From: Paracoccaceae bacterium
Lineage (GTDB): Bacteria > Pseudomonadota > Alphaproteobacteria > Rhodobacterales > Rhodobacteraceae
Direction of reading: 5' to 3'
Length of the DNA stretch: 39,092 nucleotides
Assembly (NCBI GenBank): GCA_947476475.1
Contig: CANJQT010000028.1
Span: 1 to 39,092 of the forward strand
This document shows positions 1 to 8,477 of this stretch, piece after piece (position 1 is the first letter of the stretch; each line of letters opens with the position of its first letter). The notes below the pieces were generated by a model, which saw nothing but the letters and a program-made list of their open reading frames with translations, had not been told where the DNA came from and searched no databases. The position numbers were made by a program, and so were the translations under genes.

Positions 1-1
1 G

Positions 2-1117
2 ACCAGCCACATCCCCGCCATCGCGCTGGCAGCCAAACTGGCCGAAATCGCGCCGGGCGACCTTAACCATGTCTTCTTCGCCGGATCTGGGTCGGAAGCC
101 AACGACACCAACATCCGCATGGTGCGCCGCTACTGGGACATCAAGGGCCAGCCGTCCAAGCGTGTCATCATCGGGCGTCACAATGGCTACCACGGATCGA
201 CCATGGGTGGCGGCAGCCTTGGCGGCATGACCCCGATCCACGCCCACGGCGGCAAGATCGACGGAATTGTCCACATCGGGCAGCCGCACTGGTGGGCGGA
301 AGGCGGCGACATGACGCCGGAAGCCTTCGGCCTGATGCGCGCGCAGGAACTGGAAGCCAAGATCCTTGAACTGGGCGTCGAAAACGTTGCGGCCTTCATC
401 GGTGAACCGGTGCAGGGTGCGGGCGGCGTGATCATCCCGCCGGCGACCTACTGGCCGGAAATCCAGCGTATCGTCGACAAATACGGCATCCTGTTGATTG
501 CGGACGAGGTCATCACCGGCTTTGGCCGCACGGGCAACTGGTTTGGCTGCGAAACCTTCGGGATCAAGCCGCATATCATGACCATCGCCAAGGGCCTGTC
601 GTCGGGCTATGCGCCGATCGGCGGATCCATCGTTTGTGACGAGGTGGCAGAGGTGATGGGGTCAAGCGGCGACTTCAACCATGGCTACACCTATTCGGGC
701 CATCCGGTGGCGGCTGCCGTGGCGTTGGAAAACCTGCGCATCATCCAAGAGGAAAACATCCTTGACCATGTGCGCAACGTCGCTCACCCCTACCTGAACG
801 AACGCTGGCAGGCACTGGCCGACCACCCGCTGGTTGGCGAAGCAAAGCTGGTGGGCTTGATGGGTTCAATCGCGCTGACCCCGAACAAGCAAAAGCGGGC
901 CAAGTTCGCATCGGAAACCGGCACCGTCGGATACCGATGCCGCGAGCGTTGCTTTGCCAACAATCTGATCATGCGTCATGTCGGCGACCGGATGATCATT
1001 TCGCCACCACTGGTGATCACGCCAGCCGAGATCGACATTCTGATCGAGCGGGCGCGCAAGTCGCTTGACGAATGCTACGCCGGCCTGAAGGCCGATGGGC
1101 TTATGAAGGAAGCCTGA
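2..1117 (+). CDS. Class III PLP-dependent aminotransferase, 3' part (5' end outside window)
   Basis: The reading frame is open from base 2, so the gene starts before the window; 371 codons are visible. The visible N-terminal part carries GSGSEANDT, the PLP-phosphate-binding loop of fold-type I class III aminotransferases. Further on are GEPVQGAGG, ADEVITGFGRTG with the PLP-contacting Asp, and TIAKGLSSGYAPIGG, whose Lys (codon 590-592) should form the Schiff base. The overall pattern is that of omega-amino acid or polyamine:pyruvate aminotransferases (SpuC/omega-transaminase group), which move an amino group from a terminal amine to pyruvate. The family is clear. The substrate (putrescine, beta-alanine, taurine or other) cannot be told from the sequence. 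A strong intrinsic terminator lies 25 bases after the stop, so this gene ends a transcription unit. Confidence 0.93.
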   Translation, partial: TSHIPAIALAAKLAEIAPGDLNHVFFAGSGSEANDTNIRMVRRYWDIKGQPSKRVIIGRHNGYHGSTMGGGSLGGMTPIHAHGGKIDGIVHIGQPHWWAEGGDMTPEAFGLMRAQELEAKILELGVENVAAFIGEPVQGAGGVIIPPATYWPEIQRIVDKYGILLIADEVITGFGRTGNWFGCETFGIKPHIMTIAKGLSSGYAPIGGSIVCDEVAEVMGSSGDFNHGYTYSGHPVAAAVALENLRIIQEENILDHVRNVAHPYLNERWQALADHPLVGEAKLVGLMGSIALTPNKQKRAKFASETGTVGYRCRERCFANNLIMRHVGDRMIISPPLVITPAEIDILIERARKSLDECYAGLKADGLMKEA

Positions 1118-1142
1118 TCCCCTTGGGAAAGGCGGACGAGAT

Positions 1143-1171
1143 GGCCAGCGCGTCCGCGCTGGCCTTTTTTT
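1143..1171 (+). terminator. Rho-independent terminator after the aminotransferase
   Basis: A perfect 9-10 bp GC-rich stem (GGCCAGCGCG at 1143-1152 pairing with CGCGCTGGCC at 1155-1164) is followed directly by seven T residues at 1165-1171. It sits just after the aminotransferase stop codon on the same strand. Confidence 0.9.
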
Positions 1172-1377
1172 GTTGCCTTGTGATTCGCGGGCCATACGCG
1201 GCCCGGCGTTGAGAGATTGCTGGAAGCTTGGGAAACAATGGTCAGGCTCTTCAACCTTTGAACGCATAACCCCAACATAATTCATGGCTTTTTTGCGGCC
1301 ACTTATTGGCTTTCAGATGTCGCCCCCACATTGTAGCGACAGTGAATGCCACAATTGTATCCGCGAGTTTTAAAGCC

Positions 1378-2043
1378 ATGTTCAAGAAGTTCGCCACGGT
1401 CATCAGCCTGATGATGGCCCCTGCCACAGCATCTGCCCTTACGGTGCAGACAGTCGCGACGGACGCGAACGCCTGGGCATCTGTCAACACATCGCAAACA
1501 GTGGCTTTGCCAAACGGTGCCACATGGACGTCCGCTCCTTTGCAGATGCCGAATGTCTGGTTCCCTCAGGTTGATCCCTGCATATCCTTCTGCTCGCCCT
1601 TCGATCCGGGTATCTTCGGCACCAACCAGACGATCGGTGCGACGCCGCTTGCGGGCTGGCAGCAACTTCCCTTCTGGGCAACATGGCAAGCCCCGGCCGG
1701 GACCAACACCAACATTCTCAGCTTCGTCGGCGTCCAGCGCAGCCTGACATTGTTGTGGGGATCGTTCGACGTCGGCAACCTGATAGAGTTGGTCCTGAAC
1801 GGCCAAGTCGTTGGCACTGTGGCAGGAAATCAGCTTGGCCTGACCGTTCGCAACCCAGGTCGCGGTGCAGCGCTGGTCACCCTGAGCAACGTGGCCTTCA
1901 ACGAACTGCGTTTCTCCTCGACCAGCGGCGGTTTTGAATTCGCAAACGTTCAGACAGCACCTGTTCCCCTGCCGCTTCCCGCTGCGGGTTTGGCCACGGC
2001 TTTGGGCATGATGGCACTCGCACGTCGCCGCCGTCGTGCGTAG
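1378..2043 (+). CDS. VPLPA-CTERM exported surface protein (exosortase substrate)
   Basis: A 221-residue protein from ATG 1378. An in-frame extension to 1306 would put extra residues before a good signal peptide, so the ATG is preferred. Residues 1-20 form a Sec signal peptide ending in ASA. The C-terminus has the tripartite sorting layout: VPLPLPAAG at about 196-204, a short hydrophobic helix at 205-215, then RRRRRA. This matches the VPLPA-CTERM variant of PEP-CTERM signals, which exosortases cleave to anchor or release surface proteins, often in polysaccharide-producing bacteria. The middle (LLWGSFDVGN at about 126-135, and FEFANVQ near 187) resembles the Npun_F0296-type exosortase-dependent surface proteins, though that is only an impression. 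Two Cys (C68, C72) lie close together. No exosortase gene is in the window. The polysaccharide operon starts about 500 bases downstream, which fits a surface or biofilm role. Confidence 0.85.
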   Translation: MFKKFATVISLMMAPATASALTVQTVATDANAWASVNTSQTVALPNGATWTSAPLQMPNVWFPQVDPCISFCSPFDPGIFGTNQTIGATPLAGWQQLPFWATWQAPAGTNTNILSFVGVQRSLTLLWGSFDVGNLIELVLNGQVVGTVAGNQLGLTVRNPGRGAALVTLSNVAFNELRFSSTSGGFEFANVQTAPVPLPLPAAGLATALGMMALARRRRRA

Positions 2044-2517
2044 GCGGACCCACAGGTCAGGAAAGCCCCCGCGCAATACTGGGGGCATCTGGCGCAACTG
2101 CACCGGCGAGGTGCAGAATCACCGGGATGACGATTGGTCGACCTCCGGAACCAATTGACCGGTAGCCGCCCGACACAAGGCGTGCTTCTGGCCCCACCCA
2201 CAATCATTGCGAGCATCAGGGCACCGCGGACTCGCGCCCTGGCCTATTTCCAGCTGGCAATCCATGCGCACTGGTCCAAATTGGGCATGATTGTGTCAAA
2301 AAACCGATCAAAACTTCGGATTCTGAGCAGGTGGCGTTGACTGTTCCATCGCGAAGCCTAGATTTGTAATGGTGAGGAAAGTATTGCTGAAGTCGTAGTT
2401 AGTGGTTCCAACGTAAATGGTGCAAACGCTGCCCTTCCGGTCGATTTTTTTTGCGCTCCGGAATCTCAGTGGTGAAACCGAAATATTTTTTGAACTGCTT
2501 CCTGCGCCCTATTTTGG
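2044..2517. other. 474-bp non-coding stretch upstream of the polysaccharide operon
   Basis: No credible gene is seen; the short open frames here have no ribosome binding site or recognisable content. Two hairpins follow the VPLPA-CTERM gene: GCCCCC 2065-2070 with GGGGGC 2081-2086, and CTGCACC 2098-2104 with GGTGCAG 2110-2116. Neither has a T-run, so they may act as weak terminators or transcript stabilisers. The segment 2280-2510 is more AT-rich than its surroundings, as expected of a promoter region for the operon that begins near 2518-2593. Confidence 0.6.
2337..2364 (+). promoter_or_regulatory. Candidate sigma-70 promoter for the polysaccharide operon
   Basis: TTGACT (2337-2342) and TAGATT (2359-2364) are separated by 16 bases, in an AT-richer stretch about 160-230 bases before the first operon gene. 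The -35 box matches five of six consensus bases and the -10 box four of six. This is pattern matching only. Confidence 0.3.
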
Positions 2518-3576
2518 GTGGTCTTTATGCCGGGTGATTTCATGAACTTTGGATCTGGACCGCATTTTGCGGCCGACAACACCATAAAACTGATGGGCAA
2601 AAGCGTGCTGGTCACGGGCGGCGCGGGCTTCGTCGGGTCACATCTGATCGAACGGCTTCTGGGCCAGGGCGCGCAGGTGATCTGCCTCGACAATCTGTCG
2701 ACGGGCCGTCTGTCCAACATATCGCGTCATGCAGGTAACGATCGGTTTACCCTGATGCGGCAGGATGTCTGTGATCCCATCCTCATTGCGGGGGCAGTGG
2801 ATGAGATCTTCAACCTCGCTTGCCCGGCCTCGCCGCCGAAGTATCAGATTGACCCCGTGCGGACATTCAAGACTTCTGTCTTTGGCGCGATGAACGTGTT
2901 GGAACTGGCCCGCCGCAAAGGCGCGCGGGTGTTTCAGGCGTCTACGTCTGAAGTCTATGGCGACCCCGAAATATCTCCCCAGCACGAAGCCTACCGCGGT
3001 GCGGTCAACACGTTTGGCCCACGCGCCTGCTATGATGAGGGCAAGCGCGCTGCAGAAACGCTGTTTCATGATTTTCACCACCAGTACGGCGTTGATATCC
3101 GCATCGCACGCATCTTCAACACCTATGGGCCGCGCATGTGCAAAGATGACGGGCGGGTCGTATCGAACTTCGTCACTCAGGCGCTGATGGGCCGCGACAT
3201 CACCCTTTACGGTGACGGCAGCCAGACCCGATCCTTCTGCTATGTCGATGATCTGGTCGAGGGTTTCCTGCGGCTAATGGCCTCTGACGTGGCAGTGCCC
3301 GTCAACCTGGGCAACCCGGGCGAATTTACCATGGTTGAGTTGGCCCAAATGGTGTTGGACAAGACCGGATCTTCTTCGCGGCTGGTGCGTCGCCCCTTAC
3401 CCAAGGATGACCCGCGCCAGCGCCGCCCGGATATCACCCAAGCTACCAAAAAGCTGGGCTGGGCCCCGACCGTGGCGCTGTCAGACGGGTTGGACCGCAC
3501 CATCGCGCATTTTGCCGCCGAACTGGGCCGCCCGTCCTGCCAAACCGCAACCCTGATGCCGGAGGCCGCCGAATGA
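2518..3576 (+). CDS. uxs: UDP-glucuronate decarboxylase (UDP-xylose synthase)
   Basis: An extended short-chain dehydrogenase/reductase. It converts UDP-glucuronate to UDP-xylose using tightly bound NAD. The Rossmann motif GGAGFVGS lies at 34-41. The decarboxylase-subfamily signature [13 protein letters not shown] is at 101-113, the STSEVYGDP segment at 142-150, and the catalytic YxxxK is Y172/K176 in CYDEGKR, followed by [11 protein letters not shown]. These motifs separate UXS from plain 4-epimerases. Start choice is uncertain: GTG 2518 and ATG 2527, 2542 and 2593 are all in frame and none has a strong Shine-Dalgarno. ATG 2593 begins right before the first beta strand ([10 protein letters not shown]). 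First gene of a four-gene operon; its stop overlaps the galE-like start by 4 bases (ATGA), so they are translationally coupled. The product would feed xylose or arabinose residues to the downstream synthase. Confidence 0.9.
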   Translation: MVFMPGDFMNFGSGPHFAADNTIKLMGKSVLVTGGAGFVGSHLIERLLGQGAQVICLDNLSTGRLSNISRHAGNDRFTLMRQDVCDPILIAGAVDEIFNLACPASPPKYQIDPVRTFKTSVFGAMNVLELARRKGARVFQASTSEVYGDPEISPQHEAYRGAVNTFGPRACYDEGKRAAETLFHDFHHQYGVDIRIARIFNTYGPRMCKDDGRVVSNFVTQALMGRDITLYGDGSQTRSFCYVDDLVEGFLRLMASDVAVPVNLGNPGEFTMVELAQMVLDKTGSSSRLVRRPLPKDDPRQRRPDITQATKKLGWAPTVALSDGLDRTIAHFAAELGRPSCQTATLMPEAAE

Positions 3577-4577
3577 ACGATCTGTCCAAAGCCCGCGTTC
3601 TGGTGACTGGGGGGGCCGGTTTCATTGGCTCCCACGCCTGCAAGGCACTGGCAGAAGCCGGGGCGCTGCCCGTTGCGTTTGACAATCTGACAACCGGCCA
3701 TGCCGATGCCGTGCGCTGGGGGCCGCTGGTGCGTGGCGATGTGCGCGACCGGGGGGCGCTGACTTCGGCCCTGAAACAGTTCCGTATCGGCACGATCATG
3801 CATTTCGCTGCCTCGGCCTATGTCGGGGAAAGCGTTCAGGATCCCGCCCTTTACTACGAAAACAACGTGGGTGGGATGACGGCGCTTCTGGATGCTGCCC
3901 GTCTTGCCGGGGTAAGCCAGATTGTCTTTTCCTCCAGCTGCGCCACCTATGGCGTGCCTGCCGTCCTGCCAATCCTCGAAACTACGCCGCAGGCACCGAT
4001 CAACCCCTATGGCCGGACCAAGCTGATCTGTGAGCAGATGCTGGGCGATTATGGCGCAGCCTATGGCATCCGCCATGTGGCGCTTCGCTATTTCAACGCC
4101 GCTGGCGCTGATCCCGAGGGCCAGATCGGCGAACGGCATGAGCCCGAGACCCACCTTCTGCCGCTGGCCATGCGCGCGGCGGCGGGCGGGATGCCGCTGA
4201 ATGTATTTGGCACTGATTACGACACGCCGGACGGCACCTGCATCCGCGATTATGTTCATGTTTCGGATCTGGCGCGTGCCCATCTGCTGGCGTTGCGCTA
4301 CCTTGAAAGGGGAAATGACAGCCTGGCGGTCAATCTCGGCACTGGCCGCGGCCATTCAGTGATCGAGGTTTGCGATGCCATCGCCCGCGTGACCGGGCAC
4401 GCGGTGCCCCTTCGCTTTTGCCAGCGCCGGGCGGGTGACCCGCCGGTCCTGACTGCCGATCCGTCGCTGGCGGCCCGTACATTGGGCTTTCGCACCGAAC
4501 TGTCAGACATCGACACGATCGTGCGTCACGCGGCCCCGTGGTTCGGCCTTGCTGACCGGCTGGTCAGGGTCGCCTGA
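3573..4577 (+). CDS. galE: UDP-glucose 4-epimerase family protein
   Basis: A 334-residue extended SDR epimerase of typical GalE length. The NAD-binding [11 protein letters not shown] is at 11-21, SSSCATYG at 120-127 and the catalytic YxxxK at Y146/K150 in [21 protein letters not shown] and the [17 protein letters not shown] segment are classic GalE signatures. The textbook reaction interconverts UDP-glucose and UDP-galactose. Because the gene is coupled by a 4-base overlap to a UDP-xylose synthase, a UDP-xylose to UDP-arabinopyranose 4-epimerase role is an equally reasonable reading; sequence motifs do not separate these activities. Two bases separate its stop from the next start, so the operon is tightly packed. 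Confidence 0.92.
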   Translation: MNDLSKARVLVTGGAGFIGSHACKALAEAGALPVAFDNLTTGHADAVRWGPLVRGDVRDRGALTSALKQFRIGTIMHFAASAYVGESVQDPALYYENNVGGMTALLDAARLAGVSQIVFSSSCATYGVPAVLPILETTPQAPINPYGRTKLICEQMLGDYGAAYGIRHVALRYFNAAGADPEGQIGERHEPETHLLPLAMRAAAGGMPLNVFGTDYDTPDGTCIRDYVHVSDLARAHLLALRYLERGNDSLAVNLGTGRGHSVIEVCDAIARVTGHAVPLRFCQRRAGDPPVLTADPSLAARTLGFRTELSDIDTIVRHAAPWFGLADRLVRVA

Positions 4578-4579
4578 CC

Positions 4580-6370
4580 ATGCGCGAGCCATCTCAGTAT
4601 CTGGCCCCAATCCTCAGCGGTCGGTCGCAGCTGAAGTACCGGCTGACCACGTTTGCCTGGTTGATCGGGGCAGCGTTCTTCTGGATCTGGTGGCTGAAGC
4701 CGATCCATATGATCGAGCCAGTGCGCTATGGGATCGCCACAGCCTGCATGGCATGGATCTATTTTCTGCAAAGCTATTTTGTGATCGTCTTCCTGAATGG
4801 CCACCGTTCTGTTGCCCCCGACCCGCGGCCCGGCCAATGGCGCGTGGCGATGGTTGTGACCAAGACACCCGGCGAGCCGTTGCCGCTGCTCAAGCGCACG
4901 CTGAACGCAATGCTGGCGCAGGACTATCCGCACGACACCTGGCTGGCCGACGAAGACCCAAGCGACGAGACGATCAGCTGGTGCAGTGAAAACGGCGTAA
5001 AGATTTCAACCCGCAAGGGGATCGAGGCCTATCATCAGGCCCAATGGCCGCGCCGCACCCGCTGCAAGGAAGGCAATCTGGCCTATTTCTACGATCACTT
5101 CGGCTATGATAATTATGACATCGTGGCCCAGCTTGATGCGGACCATGTGCCACAAGACGGTTATCTGCGCGAAATGCTGCGTCCGTTTGCCAACCCGAAA
5201 GTGGGCTATGTCAGTGCCCCCTCGATTTGCAGCACCAATGGCAATGACAGCTGGGCTGCGCGCACGCGTCTTCATGCCGAGGCGGCTTTTCATGGGCTTT
5301 TGCAAAGCGGCTATACGAAACTTTTCACCCCGATCTGCATTGGTTCACATTATGCAGTACGCACCACCGCCTTGCGGGCCGTAGGAGGGCTTGGACCCGA
5401 GTTGGCGGAAGATCATTCGACCACGCTGCTGATGGCGGCTGGTGGCTGGCAGGGCGTGCATGCAATCGACGCCATCGCTTACGGCGACGGGCCGGCAAAC
5501 GTGGCGGATCTGGCAGTGCAGGAATTCCAGTGGGCCCGTAGCCTCGTCAGCCTGCTGTTGAGCTGCACGGGCAACTATCTCGGGCGCTTGCCGGCGCGGC
5601 TCAAATTTCTCTTTCTCTTTGGTCAACTCTGGTATCCGATCTTTTCGGCCACCATGGTCTTTCTCTATGTCGTGCCGATCTATGCGCTGCTGTACGACGC
5701 GCGCTTTGCCGATGTCACCTATCCGGCCTTTGTCGGCCATACACTGCCCACCATGCTGATCCTGGTCTGGTACGCATTTCAAATCCGCCGCGATGGCCTG
5801 TTCCGGCCGTTCGACGGCAAGGTGATGAGCTGGGAAAAGATCCTCTTCGTCTTCGTACAGTGGCCGTGGGCGCTTTGGGGATGTGTGATGGCACTAAACG
5901 ACAAGATGACTGGCCGTTTCGTGGATTTTCGGGTGACACCCAAGGGTGACGCCGCTACCAAACGCCTTCCCTCAAAGGTCGTGGCAGTCTATGCGGCCTT
6001 GGCCCTTGGCGCGGTCCTGCCGGTGATCCTTGTCAGCGACGTAGGCGAAGCACGCGGCTTTCACCTGCTGTCCGGGATAAATGCGCTCATCTATTCAAGC
6101 ATCGTCATATCGATCGTTGTGCGCCATCTGCGCGACAATTCAGGCGAGTTAAAAAAGCGCTGGTACCAGGCCATCTTTCAGTTGTGCTCTGCAGCATCAC
6201 TTGGAATTCTGATCATTGCAGCCGTAATGGTACGCGGCACAGAGAGCCTGTATGCACTTAGCGTGGGTCTGGAGCCGTTTCGCATTGCGCGCGCGGAATA
6301 CTCGGCATCGGGCGCCGGCATGAACGACTATAAACGTATACACTATCGGTTTGATCCTGGCTGGAACTAG
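4580..6370 (+). CDS. Membrane-embedded processive glycosyltransferase family 2 (cellulose/hyaluronan synthase-like)
   Basis: A 596-residue inner-membrane GT2 protein in the BcsA-like layout. Two N-terminal membrane helices (about 25-40 and 51-72) come first, then the cytosolic GT-A domain at about 86-330, then about six further membrane helices to residue 570. Catalytic features are visible: an Asp-rich LADEDPSD at 122-129, the UDP/metal-binding DAD at 186-188, and an acidic ED pair at 277-278 in the position of the TED catalytic base. The processivity signature QxxRW reads Q314-EFQ-W318, so the Arg is Gln. No PilZ domain is seen, so no direct c-di-GMP control is apparent. It would polymerise and extrude a polysaccharide from nucleotide sugars. 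The upstream UXS and GalE hint at xylose, arabinose, galactose or glucose units, but the product cannot be named. Confidence 0.88.
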   Translation: MREPSQYLAPILSGRSQLKYRLTTFAWLIGAAFFWIWWLKPIHMIEPVRYGIATACMAWIYFLQSYFVIVFLNGHRSVAPDPRPGQWRVAMVVTKTPGEPLPLLKRTLNAMLAQDYPHDTWLADEDPSDETISWCSENGVKISTRKGIEAYHQAQWPRRTRCKEGNLAYFYDHFGYDNYDIVAQLDADHVPQDGYLREMLRPFANPKVGYVSAPSICSTNGNDSWAARTRLHAEAAFHGLLQSGYTKLFTPICIGSHYAVRTTALRAVGGLGPELAEDHSTTLLMAAGGWQGVHAIDAIAYGDGPANVADLAVQEFQWARSLVSLLLSCTGNYLGRLPARLKFLFLFGQLWYPIFSATMVFLYVVPIYALLYDARFADVTYPAFVGHTLPTMLILVWYAFQIRRDGLFRPFDGKVMSWEKILFVFVQWPWALWGCVMALNDKMTGRFVDFRVTPKGDAATKRLPSKVVAVYAALALGAVLPVILVSDVGEARGFHLLSGINALIYSSIVISIVVRHLRDNSGELKKRWYQAIFQLCSAASLGILIIAAVMVRGTESLYALSVGLEPFRIARAEYSASGAGMNDYKRIHYRFDPGWN

Positions 6371-6402
6371 TACCGCCCGGAAATGGAGAAGGAGTGACAA
6401 AC

Positions 6403-7293
6403 ATGGGGCAAACCCTCTGGGCTCGGACTGTCCTCACCGCGCTGCTGGCAGGCGGGCTGCAACTTTCGGCCGCCTTTGCCGCGCCTCCCGGGACCGTGCC
6501 ATTCGGCGCCTACGACCCTGGCGGCGATTTCACCGATGATCCGGTGCCGGTGATTGAGCATTTGTTCCTGCCTTGGGAAGACGTCTATCTACCGTCGTTG
6601 AATGACGCGGATGCATATGCGCTAGAACGTGGGCGTGCACTTCTGGTCACACTGGAACCCTGGACCTGGTCGCGCAGCGAACGCAACACGCCCCAATACC
6701 TGCGCGCAGGCATTGCAAAGGGCGAGTATGACCAGAACATGCGCGACATCTGCACTGTCATGGGTGGGTTGAAAAGCTCTGTCACACTGCGTTGGGCGCA
6801 CGAGATGGACGACGAATCCGGCCAGTTCATCTGGGCCGGTTGGCAACCCAAGGATTACATCAACGCCTACCATCGCATGATCGGCATCTGCCGCGAAGTG
6901 GCACCAAACATCCGTGTGATGTGGTCGCCCTTGGGCGACGAGGGGATGGAAGCCTATTACCCGGGGGACGACTACGTCGATATCGTCGGCATATCCGTCT
7001 TTGGGTTACAGGCCTGGGACCAAGGCGAATTCGGCCGTGACCGCACCTATAACGAGGTGATGGAACCACGCTATCGCCGTGCGGCAGCCTTTGGCAAACC
7101 AGTCGTTGTGGCTGAACTGGGCTATTCAGGCAGCCAAGCCTATGTCGATTCGTGGGAAAACGCAGTTCGTGTTGCAAGGCCTGATCTGCAGAACCTTGTC
7201 GGTGTCGTCTATTTCGATCAACGCGAGGTTTATCCTTGGCCGGAAAACTACGGTCTTCCCGACTGGCGTATCAACAATCGCGTCATCGACTGA
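6403..7293 (+). CDS. Secreted GH26-like glycoside hydrolase (beta-mannanase/endoglycanase fold)
   Basis: A 296-residue exported TIM-barrel glycosidase. ATG 6403 is chosen because GGAGAAGGAG (6385-6394) ends 8 bases upstream; the GTG at 6394 lies inside that site. A signal peptide covers residues 1-26 (ending AFA). The family pattern includes FGAYDPGGDF near 34, RWAHEMD with the likely acid/base E134, MWSPLGDE at about 173, YYPGDDYVDIVGIS, and VVVAELGYSG with the likely nucleophile E238. The spacing and flanking residues fit GH26 and related clan GH-A families. It is last in the operon, 32 bases after the GT2 gene and followed by a terminator. Polysaccharide synthase operons often encode such a hydrolase, as BcsZ in cellulose operons, to trim or release the polymer. 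The bond cleaved is not known. Confidence 0.85.
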   Translation: MGQTLWARTVLTALLAGGLQLSAAFAAPPGTVPFGAYDPGGDFTDDPVPVIEHLFLPWEDVYLPSLNDADAYALERGRALLVTLEPWTWSRSERNTPQYLRAGIAKGEYDQNMRDICTVMGGLKSSVTLRWAHEMDDESGQFIWAGWQPKDYINAYHRMIGICREVAPNIRVMWSPLGDEGMEAYYPGDDYVDIVGISVFGLQAWDQGEFGRDRTYNEVMEPRYRRAAAFGKPVVVAELGYSGSQAYVDSWENAVRVARPDLQNLVGVVYFDQREVYPWPENYGLPDWRINNRVID

Positions 7294-7324
7294 CAACTGT
7301 TTCCACAACGCATGACAATTGATG

Positions 7325-7354
7325 AAAGCCGCGCCGTTTGGTGCGGCTTTTTTT
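7325..7354 (+). terminator. Rho-independent terminator closing the polysaccharide operon
   Basis: AAAGCCGC near 7325-7332 pairs with GCGGCTTT near 7343-7350 around a short CC-GTTT-GG apex, and a T-run continues to 7354. It lies 31 bases after the glycosidase stop. Confidence 0.88.
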
Positions 7355-7599
7355 CGTTGCCGCGCGGGTTATGGCTCACCTTCCAGACCGGACCGAATTA
7401 TGGCAAGAATAAGTTATGCGTCTGATTTAAAACACTAAACACAGGTTTTTCCATCCTCTCAGCCTCAGAATTGGCGCATTGCAATCCTAGCCTCTACTCA
7501 GTTGCCCAAGCCACAGGGTCGCATCCTGAAGTGCCAGACACTCCCGTCTGCGAGCTCTGGAATCGCGAATTTGTTGGGGCCGATCTGCGAGGTTATGAA
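7355..7599 (+). other. Leader region of the small exported protein gene
   Basis: Together with the terminator this makes a 306-bp gap between genes. It contains an AT-rich stretch at 7395-7450 that could hold the promoter of the gene starting at 7600. The reading frame is open back to 7471, but the added residues precede a clear signal peptide and the internal ATG has its own ribosome binding site. No second gene is seen. Confidence 0.5.
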
Positions 7600-7920
7600 A
7601 TGCCATTGGTATCCTTCTCCAAGACACTCAAAGCAACGGCGGTTGCGGCCATCTTGGCTGGCTTTTGCGCGACAGCCTCACTGGCGCAGACAGCCTCGGC
7701 CGCAGGGATGCCTCGCGCCGGATCGACCGTGCAACTTTCAAGCGGCGCCACATTTAACTGGCTTGCCAAGAAGACCTACAAGCATTCCAAGGTCAGCAAC
7801 GCCATTCTGGTCAGCACTGATAACGCCCCTGCCGTGAAAACCAGCCGCTTCTTTGGCAAGGGAAGCTATATCTGCTCGCCCGCAGGATTTGGCAAGAAGT
7901 CGCGCTGCTTCGCGCGCTGA
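7600..7920 (+). CDS. Small exported basic protein of unknown function
   Basis: A 106-residue protein starting at ATG 7600, preceded by GAGG (7589-7592) at 7-base spacing. Residues 1-31 form a signal peptide (Lys near the start, hydrophobic AAILAGFCATASL, then a likely cut after LAQ or nearby). The mature part is short, lysine/arginine-rich and without further hydrophobic segments. It ends in a motif with two Cys (YICSPAGFGKKSRCF) that could form a disulfide in the periplasm. I do not recognise a family. It is a single-gene unit between two terminators, not clearly tied to the polysaccharide operon. Confidence 0.7.
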   Translation: MPLVSFSKTLKATAVAAILAGFCATASLAQTASAAGMPRAGSTVQLSSGATFNWLAKKTYKHSKVSNAILVSTDNAPAVKTSRFFGKGSYICSPAGFGKKSRCFAR

Positions 7921-7981
7921 TCCGGCCTTTCCCATTCGCTACAATGACGCGCGGGCGACACCCGCACGTCTGTCGCAGATC

Positions 7982-8005
7982 CCTTCAGGGCTCCTGAAGG
8001 CTTTT
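7982..8005 (+). terminator. Terminator-like hairpin overlapping the cytochrome gene's stop codon
   Basis: CCTTCAGG (7982-7989) and CCTGAAGG (7993-8000) form a perfect 8-bp stem with a 3-base loop, followed by CTTTT. It lies 61 bases after the small exported protein and includes the stop codon of the convergent cytochrome c gene. Oriented for the plus-strand transcript. Confidence 0.5.
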
Positions 8006-8413
8006 GACATAATCCGCCAACGCTACAAGGCTTTCCGGTGCCGGTGTCAGGATTCCGTCTCCGGTATCGACGCGTACCATGGGGCCATCGGCAAAGAGGC
8101 CACCCAACTCTGGCATGATTGAATTCAGGTCATCACGGCGCGTATAGCCGTCAATCGTCGACATGACCCGCGCCATCGGGAATTCCCCACCGTTACGCGC
8201 CGCAATCCGCGTCAGGTCAGCGGGGCGCTTTGTCAAATCATTGGCCAAGGGGCCGTCGCCGCGCCCACCTGCGCCATGGCAGGTCTGGCAATAGTCCTCA
8301 TACAGCTTCTTGCCCGATACGGGCGTCTGCGCCACTTCGGTGCAGGCAACCAATACCAGCCCACCAACCGCCAACGCCAGAACCGCCGCCCCAACCGTCC
8401 TGTTCCCGCGCAT
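7985..8413 (-). CDS. Small lipoprotein cytochrome c
   Basis: A 142-residue class I cytochrome c. Residues 1-23 are a signal peptide ending in the lipobox LVAC, with C24 as the lipidated Cys; lack of Asp at +2 suggests outer-membrane sorting is possible. The haem attachment motif is CQTCH at 42-46, and M100 in IMPELG is the best candidate sixth ligand. The family carries electrons in the periplasm; this one would be tethered to a membrane. It lies 64 bases downstream of lolD on the same strand and may be transcribed with it. The electron partner is not evident. Confidence 0.87.
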   Translation of the reverse strand: MRGNRTVGAAVLALAVGGLVLVACTEVAQTPVSGKKLYEDYCQTCHGAGGRGDGPLANDLTKRPADLTRIAARNGGEFPMARVMSTIDGYTRRDDLNSIMPELGGLFADGPMVRVDTGDGILTPAPESLVALADYVKSLQEP

Positions 8414-8477
8414 CCTCGCCTCCTGTTTTGCTTTTCTAACACGTAGCGTGACCGGTCGCCGGGAAAATTGATGCAGA

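Noticed and set aside
2134-2340. 68-codon open frame upstream of the polysaccharide operon
   Set aside because: No ribosome binding site or recognisable protein content; it covers the probable promoter region.
3240-4355. Minus-strand open frame over the epimerase genes
   Set aside because: Runs across two well-supported plus-strand genes and has no recognisable content.
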